From contig OX465113.1 in assembly GCA_949987565.1 (NCBI GenBank), positions 9,751,942-9,815,941 of the forward strand: a stretch of DNA of 64,000 nucleotides, written 5' to 3'. This document shows, one piece after another, positions 31,401 through 40,400 of the stretch. Source of the stretch: Luidia sarsii (Eukaryota; Echinodermata; Asteroidea; Paxillosida; Luidiidae). Position numbers and translations under genes: made by a program. The notes beneath the pieces were generated by a model. It made no database searches. It was not told the origin of the DNA and saw only the letters and a program-made list of their open reading frames with translations. How positions within the stretch are numbered: the first letter of the stretch is position 1; every line of letters starts with the position of its first letter.

Positions 31401-34400
31401 TTAGAATCTGTAATGTTTTTCATCCCAACATGACCCCTCTCTTCCTTTGAGAAAGGTCCCGCTCAGTTTGATACCATATTTACAGATAGATTTCATAGAT
31501 ACATATAATATTGCTTATTTCAGCTTTTTTTTTTTCACTTTAAAAGTTTTGCTCAAAGGGTACAGTACACCATGTACTAGCTCTTAGATTTTCTGTAATG
31601 AATACTTGGTATTCACACTGGCCCAGCAAACGAACATTCAATGGGTCCAGAGAGGTCAGGGGTTAGAGTGGTGAGCTGGGCTCCCGTTGCACGTACTTCT
31701 ATCAGTCCTCTCACCACCGAGTGCCTCCCCAGTAGATACTTGATGTTTTCAGTGGCCCGGTGTCCCAAGAGAGGTCAGAGTGGGGAGCCTGCCTCGGTGT
31801 TCGTGCTAATGCTCTCTCTCACACCACGCTCACCCTGCCTCTCCAGTCACCACGCTGCTGCGGAAGATGAAGCAGCAGTCCAGGGAGGTGCTGGAGGAGA
31901 AGCGTCCGCAGCTGGTGCAGGCCCTGGAGCACCTTGGGGACTTCTACCTGGAGCTTCGATGGGACTTTCAGAGCTGGGGTAAGTGTAACCACCTTTCCCT
32001 AAAAGAACAAATTGAAATAAATTTGATCTGCTTCGATTTGATTTGATCTGCTTTTATTTAATTTGATCTGCTTTTATTTAATTTGATCTGCTTTTATTTT
32101 ATTTTATATGATTTGATTGAATGCGATATGATTCAATTTGATTCAATTTGATTCACTTTGATTCACTTTGATTCAATTTGATTCAAGTTGATTCAATTTT
32201 ATCTTATTTTTATCTTATTTGATCTGCTTCGATTTCATTTGATTTGATCCAGCTTGTTTCGATTAGATTAGATTCAATTTTATTTAATTTAACTCAGTTC
32301 ATTTTGATAAATGAAAATTCAAATCAAAATGAACAAAATAAAACTGTTTAAAATAAAGATTATAATTAAAAAAGCATAAACATTTAAATAAGGATTGAAA
32401 TTAAAATAACCTTAAAAAATTAAGATTAAAATTAAGATAACATAATTATTCAAATAAAGGTAGATAAAATAAAACATGTAGAAAAAAATGAAAAGATAAA
32501 ATAAATGATAAATTAATCTTGATTAAATGAAATAAAGTGAAATAAAATCAGCAAATTAAAATTGTGTTTGAGAAAGGTCCTGCTAGGATCGAAACGTCAG
32601 GCCCACTAAATTTTGAGATTTGCATTTTGGTAATTTTAGTCAGTAATCAGTTTGCAACATATTTGTATATCACTTTAAGTCATTCTTTCTTGTTTATTTG
32701 TTCATTTGTCCGTTCATCTGTTTGTCTGTTCATTCATTCATTCATTTGCTTGTTAATTATTTTGTGTTGTTTTTTATGTTTCCTCGGCAGTACCTATCGT
32801 GTCGCGAATGCTGCCCTCGGACACGTGCCGCATCCTGAAGCGAGGCACGCGCATACGCATGGACACCACCCTGGTGGACTTCAACAACATGCAGTGGCAG
32901 CGCGGCAACAACACCTTCCTCTTCAACGGCGACGCCAAGCCCGACCGCTCGCTGGTGGTGCTGGACAACAAGAACAAGCGCTACCAGCGCGTGCGGTACG
33001 AGGTGAGGGGGCGCTGTCCGTCATTAGACGGCTCCTGTGTGTGTGGGTTTTGTGTGCGGTAGTTTATGCAGGTATCTAGTGCCTTGTGGGGACCTAGGAC
33101 AATAGGTCCAATACTACGGTAGGTCTCCCATAGCTGCCAACCATTCCTATTTTGGAGGATTTTTTATTTTGTGTGTGAAAAATTGATCACTTTATCCAAG
33201 CTCTTGACTACAGAGTCCGATTTTTGGCTTGGAAATTACACATGTACTCCTATGTAGTTTGCTCTGTGATTGAAATGTGCGCACTGTGACGTCAATGGAG
33301 ATATCCATTGCCCTTTCTACCCTGATGATAGGTGTAGGGTTATGCACTCGCAAAGCCATTCAGGATCTGTGTACTGTATTCCCACTGTCATGACTGTGTT
33401 AAATTCCCTAATCTGTTAATACACCGGCTGAAGATGTACACACAGACGCCGTACATGTGTGTACGGTACAGCACATTTTGCTTCCAGCAAGGCTTTTGTG
33501 CGAGTGCACATTGTCTGAAGCGGTCATACATGGATGAGCTGAGGCTAATCCTATTGCAGGCAGGCCTGTAGCTCCGCGCAGAGTGAACCCCTAAACATCC
33601 TCCTCAGCCACATCAATGGAAGGGGAAACAAGGCATTGCAATGCCTTGGCATAATAGCTGGGACAGTTTAGTCTGTGCTAGTCTGCCCTTGTGACGGCTC
33701 AGATTAGGCCAGCCGGCTCCAAAACGCGGCATAGGTTATGGACGCGTGCCTGTAGCTCTTTCAAATTGACTCGGAATAAAAAGCTAATGTCTAAGTACAT
33801 GTAGGAGATTTGCGGTGACACCGTGTATGTCATCTCTTAAGAGAAGGAGTATGGCTCTGAAAAGAACTCAACAGCTCCGGACGACGGGCAGAGAACACAC
33901 TACCAGAAATGTTAATTAACTGGCTCTTTTCAGAGCCATACTCCTTCTCTTGAGAGATGATGTACACGGTGCCACCGCAAACCTCCTACTTTGTATTTCC
34001 GCCGTGATTACCTTCAAATTTTATCAAAAATATTTGCAAAACTGGAAATTGTGGAGGGCCTGACTTTTTGATCTGAGCAGGGCCTTAGGCACAAGTCATG
34101 AGGAATATCCCACCAAAACACTTTGAGTAAACAACGCCTGAAGTTAAAGTATCTTCACAATTCGATTACAAATCAATTTTCTTTTTTTGCATTTTTTGGA
34201 AATTTTAAGTATTAGAGGATATTATATTTTGATATCATTTGAAAGCTAATGGTATACTCTTTCACATCATTAGAAAACCTTATAATCTCAAAAGTGGGGT
34301 TATTTCTCATTATTTGTCCCTGTCATTCTGACTTTGAGAAAGGTCTTGCTAAGGATCAAAACATCAGGCCCTCCTAATTTTGGATATTTGCATCTGGGTC

Positions 34401-37400
34401 ATTTCATTCGGTACCGGTAAGCGGTTCGCATATTACACACAGAGTGTTTATCTCAAAATTTAGTGGGCCTGCTGTTTCGATCCTAGCAGGACCTTTCTCA
34501 AAGGCAGAGTGACAAGGACAAAACAGATACATGTACACGAAGGAAGGGGGAGAGAGTGAATAGGACACGGATGAGAAACAAAGGACAAAGAGTAAAGCTG
34601 CATGGTAGGGCGAGATCAAAGGGAAGGGCAAGGAGTAGGGTAGGGATTAGTGAAAAGAGGGGGAAAGATCAAAGAGAGAAGTATGGAGGAGTGAACACAA
34701 AAGAAAGATTTTCACAAAGTGTTTAGTGAGCTGGGAAGTGGGAAGGGTAAGCATCTTTACTGACAGAAGGTGGTTCTGAAAGGATGAACACATTTACAGA
34801 GGAAAACAAATCCATCAATGTGTATTCGTTTTTTAGTGCATGCTGATGTAGATGATTTCCCGTTTAGAGGTCTTTGATGTTGATTTTGACTTGATTTTGA
34901 TTTGCTTTGCTTGGACGATCTGTCGCTTGAAATTTAAAACATGTTCCGGACAACGATGCAGCACTACAAAGTCAGGAAGGTTAGAGAATGAGAGAGAGAT
35001 TCGATATTCATGGATACATCTTCCTAGATGAAATAAGTCTTCATTTAGTGCAAGATGTCAAAACAAAAAATTCATACCACACCTGCACTCATTGGGAATA
35101 AGGATTATTTTTATTTAGTGAGCTTCTGTGGTAGCACAAAATCAGTGTTGTTGTTTTTTTGCACTTAATTAAGTTTCTCATTACAGGGATTTTTCTGAAA
35201 GCAGCCAGGATTTCCTGGGGACGGGGCAACTTGGAATTTCATTTTTTTTCCAGTTTCTGCTTGGCATGAAGTTTGCAGAATTCTCACCCCTTCTCTGTAA
35301 AATCTGGTCTGACCTTATTGAACACAATTTCCATTCTGGGTGTTTTCCCCTCCACATTCAAACATCATTTTTTCCCCATATATTTTCCCTTTTTTTTCCC
35401 CTGGGATACAAGCATCACTATTTGAATGGGAAATTTGCTTCATTTTTTTATTGTTTTTTTATTTTGGGGGTTTGGATTTCTCTGAGGTCTTCAGATCCTT
35501 GTAGTGTTAGTCCTACATGTATGTTCAACCCAATTTACACAATTTTTGTTTCAAAGTAACTATCACTCTTTGGAAAACTCTAGAAAACTCATTTGCATTT
35601 ATTCAAAGAATGCATGTTTTCCCCATTCTGTGAAAAATAAATCACAAAGAGTGAATTACAAAAATTTAAAAAAAATACCAAAATTACTCTCAAAGTTTGA
35701 ATAATTTTCCGATTGTTTTTCACAAATTACGAAAAATTTGTCCAAATGGCAAAAGGTTCTGCAAAAGTGTGAATATTTTTCTCCTTCCGAAGTTTTGAAA
35801 ACATTTCCCCTGTTCACATTTGAAATAGTGTTTCTGAGAGTTTTTCAGAAATTCATATGAATTTGTACAAAATTGTTTACTACTCATTAGCATTTTGGTT
35901 ATAAGGCTGTTGTTGTTCAGAACTAATGATCATTTTGTTTTGGTTTGGATTTGTTTTCTGTTTGGGTTCTTTTTTTGGGGGGGGGGGGGTTGGGTGTGGG
36001 GCGTGTTGGTGTTGAACAGGAAACTGACAAGGAACTGGAGGAGGAGGTGGATATTCTGATGAGCAGCGACATTGTTACCATGACGATGTCAACCAAGCCC
36101 ATCACCTTCGCAAGGGCCCAGCGGGGATGGCTGTTCCGCCAGAGCAAGTCGGAGACAGTGGGCAACTTCTACGCCGACGTCTACTTCATGAACAACGTCA
36201 TCATCGAGACCAGGAAGAGGTGAGTTTCCACCATCGCTGGGCTTCACTTTGGCATTTGGGAAAAATTCGTTCCGAATTGATGGTCCATTTTCTGGGGTGG
36301 TTTATTATGGAGTGGTTGATATTTTGTCATTGCCATTGCAAAAAGATGAAGTCTTCATGGAATTACTGATATTTAAATGCATTTTGAAGGAAAAATTCAT
36401 TTTCTACTGATAATGTAGGATTATCTGTATGTAAGGGCCACCAACCAAAAGATCCATTTGGCTGCCAATACATCCACTTGGCCATCAATACATCCACCTG
36501 GCCACTAAAAGATCCACTTGGCCACCAAAAGATCCACTTGGCCACCTAAAGATCCACCTGGCCACTAAAAGATCCATTTGGCCCCCAAAAGATCCACTTG
36601 GCCACCTAAAGATCCACCTGGCCACTAAAAGATCCATTTGGCTGCCAAAGGATCCACTTGGCCACCTAAAGATCCACCTGGCCACTAAAAGATCCATTTG
36701 GCTGCCAAAGGATCCACTTGGCCACCTAAAGATCCACCTGGCCACTAAAAGATTCATTTGGCCGCCAAAAGATCCACTTGGCCACCTAAAGATCCACAGT
36801 CTGGCCGCCAAAAGATCCCCTTGGCCACCAACAGATCCACTTAGCCACTAAAAGATCCACTTGGCCACAAATTGATCAATTTGGCTAACAGAATGTTGGC
36901 CCCTTTGGCCTAACCGGTCACCCGAGTAGCGAAATGAGGACAACCACTGCCTCATCAACCTCTGTTCAAGTTTGAACCTCTCTATGAGAGAGAGGTCCCC
37001 TGCAATCCGTACTCATATGATGCATATCGGGCCCGAGGTATCTCTTACTGGACCTCTTACTGTCTTGGCAATAGGAGGGGCCACCTCTCCGATGAGGACA
37101 TCCGGAGGAACAAGCTGACCATAGAATGCTTGAGCAAAGGAAACCCACTGCCAGCCAATCTACAGGTACGTGCACACCTCCAACTTCCACGCCGAACGTT
37201 TCTGTTCAGAAACCAAAATTAAACCAATATTGTTTTCCATTCAAATGAAAATAATGGCAGTTAATGCAGTTAATGGAGATATACAATAGTTAATTGTTGA
37301 CCACCCCATTATGGCAAAGACTAGTTGACTATTTGGTAAGGCCATCATCTAAGGGCTAGATACATGAAGCTCAGATGGGAAGAGTGCTGGTAGGTAAAAC

Positions 37401-40400
37401 CAGAGGTCACGGGTTCAAGTCCCAGTCCAGTCAAAGTTTTCTTTGCCATTTTTTGCAATTTTTTTTGTCCGTCTGTTTCAAAGATTTATGCTTTTTCTGC
37501 TGGAATGAAAACAAAAATCAGTCACTCCAAGTGTCCCTCCAGATTTGTATAATTTGGCAATCATTTGAGTCAGTCAAGCAGTTTGGAAGAATGTTTGCAT
37601 CACTCGAGGAAAAAAAGGAAAAGTACAGGTAAAAGTGGGAAATGGAATTTTATCTCGGAGGGTCGTCAGCGGTCAAGGTTGATGCGATAGGATTTTTCAT
37701 TTTTTTTTCTCATTTGTATGATTTCGGTCATATGCTAACTCAAAATTTGAAAAAGTTAGAGGGCCCGACATTTTGATCCTAGCAGGACCTTTCTCAAAGG
37801 CAGAATCAATGAGAAAGGTCCTGCTAGGATTGAGACGTCGCGGCCTCCTAGTTTTTCTAATATTTTGTCAGAAGAGAAAATTAAAAATGGACAGTGGTTT
37901 TTGTCTGATACTGATAGTGTTTGCAATTGGGGTAGCTATTAATAGGTTCAGTACAGTGTACCTGCATAAGAAGCTTGATAATGATATGCCTGACTGCCTA
38001 CACAGCACAGCTGGTATGGGATTGCCTTACGTGTCCCGAATAATTTGTGGATTGGAATACAATGCATTTTTTATGATATGGTCGTGTTTGTGCTTTTGTT
38101 CTGTGTTTATACATTTCACCACCTGGTGTGTCATAAACAAAAATTATAATCCTAATGAAATCTTATCATGAATTGAAACAAAATTAACACAAAAATTCAA
38201 TTTGTTCTTAAGTTCCCAGTTAGAATTCCCAGTTCAGAATTAGATTCTCCTCGAGGCAAACATCATGACATATCTATGAGTTACCAGTTAGTTTTTTTTC
38301 ATTTGAGCTGTTTGACTTGAATTGAAAAAAAAAGCTGCATTCACTGCATTCAAAAGTTAGAGGGCCTGACGTTTCGATCCTAGCAGGACCTTTCTCAAAG
38401 GCAAATCCTAGCATCAATTCAAAGAAACAAAGGAAAAACCGACCGGGAATTTTGAGACACAGCAAAGAAAATAGCAACAAAATCAGTAGCACATGAAAGA
38501 AGTGAAAAGATCGGGAGAAATATAGATTGAAGTGAAAGTCTGACACACTTGAGACTCAAAGTGATACAAAAATGTTGCCAACTGCTTACTGACTAAAATT
38601 ACAAAAATGCAAATTTCAAAATTTAGTGGGCCTGACGTTTCGATCCTAGCAGGACCTTTCTCAAAGGACCTTTCTCTGCCTTTGAGAAAGGTCCTGCTAG
38701 AATCGAAACGTCAGACCCACTAAATGTTGACACTTGAGACTTCCTCACAGGCGAACACTTGCAAAGGATGATACTATTTTGCCATATCTTCACCTCTCAC
38801 ATATGATAAACCGTGATTGGACAACGAGTGGTGTCTGATGCAGTGTGAAGCCTGGTGCAGGGAGACTGGGGTGTGGACGGGATGTTACAATGGCAATAGA
38901 ATTTGGGGCGTTACAATGGCAATAGAATTTGGGATATTACAATGGCAATATAATTTGGGGTGTTACAATGGCAATAAAATTTGGGGTGTTACAATGGCAA
39001 TAGAATTTAGGGCGTTACAATGGCAATAGAATTTGGGGCGTTACAATGGCAATAGAATTTGGGGCGTTACAATGGCAATAGAATTTGGGGCGTTACAATG
39101 GCAATATAATTTGGGGCGTTACAATGGCAATAGAATTTGGGGCGTTACTATGGCAAAAGAATTTGGGGTGTTACATTGGCAAAAGAATTTGGGGCGTTAC
39201 TATGGCAATAGATTTGGGGGTTGGTCAAAGGACGACCCTGGGCCCCAAGACTGAGATGATTCTTGATCCCGATCTTCTCTGAAATGATTGTTCCGTCTCT
39301 GGTCTTCTTGGGAGCTTTTTTGAAGACAGAATTGTTCATGGATTTTGTGCGCTATCGTGAAACGTTTGACATGGTTAGTCAAGCCCCTGAGTCATATCAT
39401 TGAACTACTTACACATCTGGTTTACAAAAATAAAATCCTTTTAAAGTTTATTGATGTAGAATGAAAATTCATACAGCTCCGTGCATAAAAGACTGACAAG
39501 AAAGGATAAAAATACTCAGATTTTGAAAATGTAAAAAAATGATAATATACATACATATAAAATGTGTGTATGGTGCTGTTTTTGTTGTTGTTGCTGCTGC
39601 TGTTTTTTTCTGTGGTTATTGTCAATGTTGTTATTGTTGTTGTTGTTGTTGCTGCTGGTGTTGTTGTTATTTCTGTGGTTATTGTCAGTGTTGTTATTGC
39701 TGTTGTTCTTGTTGCTGCTGGTGTTGTTGTTTTTTCTTTCGTGGTTGTTGCTGTAATTGTTTGTTGTTGACCCTTTTTATTTCCCTCGGACCCACGGACC
39801 CACAGTTGCAGAAGACACCGTCTCTAGCCGCACCACCGACCACTAACATCACCTGGGCTGAGTACCTCAAGGCCAGACCTGGCAGGTAAATAGTTTCAAT
39901 CACCAAAGATGCCCTGTACCACTCTTGCCCCTAAAAGATAACAAAAAAGTAGAAGCTGCATTTACTGTGAGACTGTAAGACTTCCAGAAATTTCTGGATT
40001 TCCAGAAAATGGTGTTATTTTTTTTTATTATTATTAATATATTTTTTTAATTATCATTATTTTTTTTATTATTTTTTTAATTTTATGTCAAACAGGTATC
40101 TCAAACTGCAATTTTTTTTCTTTTAAAACCCTAAAAACGGAAGGGCGCCTTCACCCCTGCCGTGAATCTCTCGGTTGCATAAGCGCCCACTCGCATCTCT
40201 TGGTTGCGTAAGCACTCACTGGCAGGCCCACAATTTACTGGCCTTCAATGATTTTCAGGGAATGAGTTTGTCGGTCACTTACATCCCTGATGATTACCCC
40301 GAGAGATACGTAGAAGTTTATGGTTAAATGCTTTTCTGACTGATAGCCCTACAACACTTGGTGGTTGGCAGTTGTGTGATTATACAGTGGGTAAATTGAC

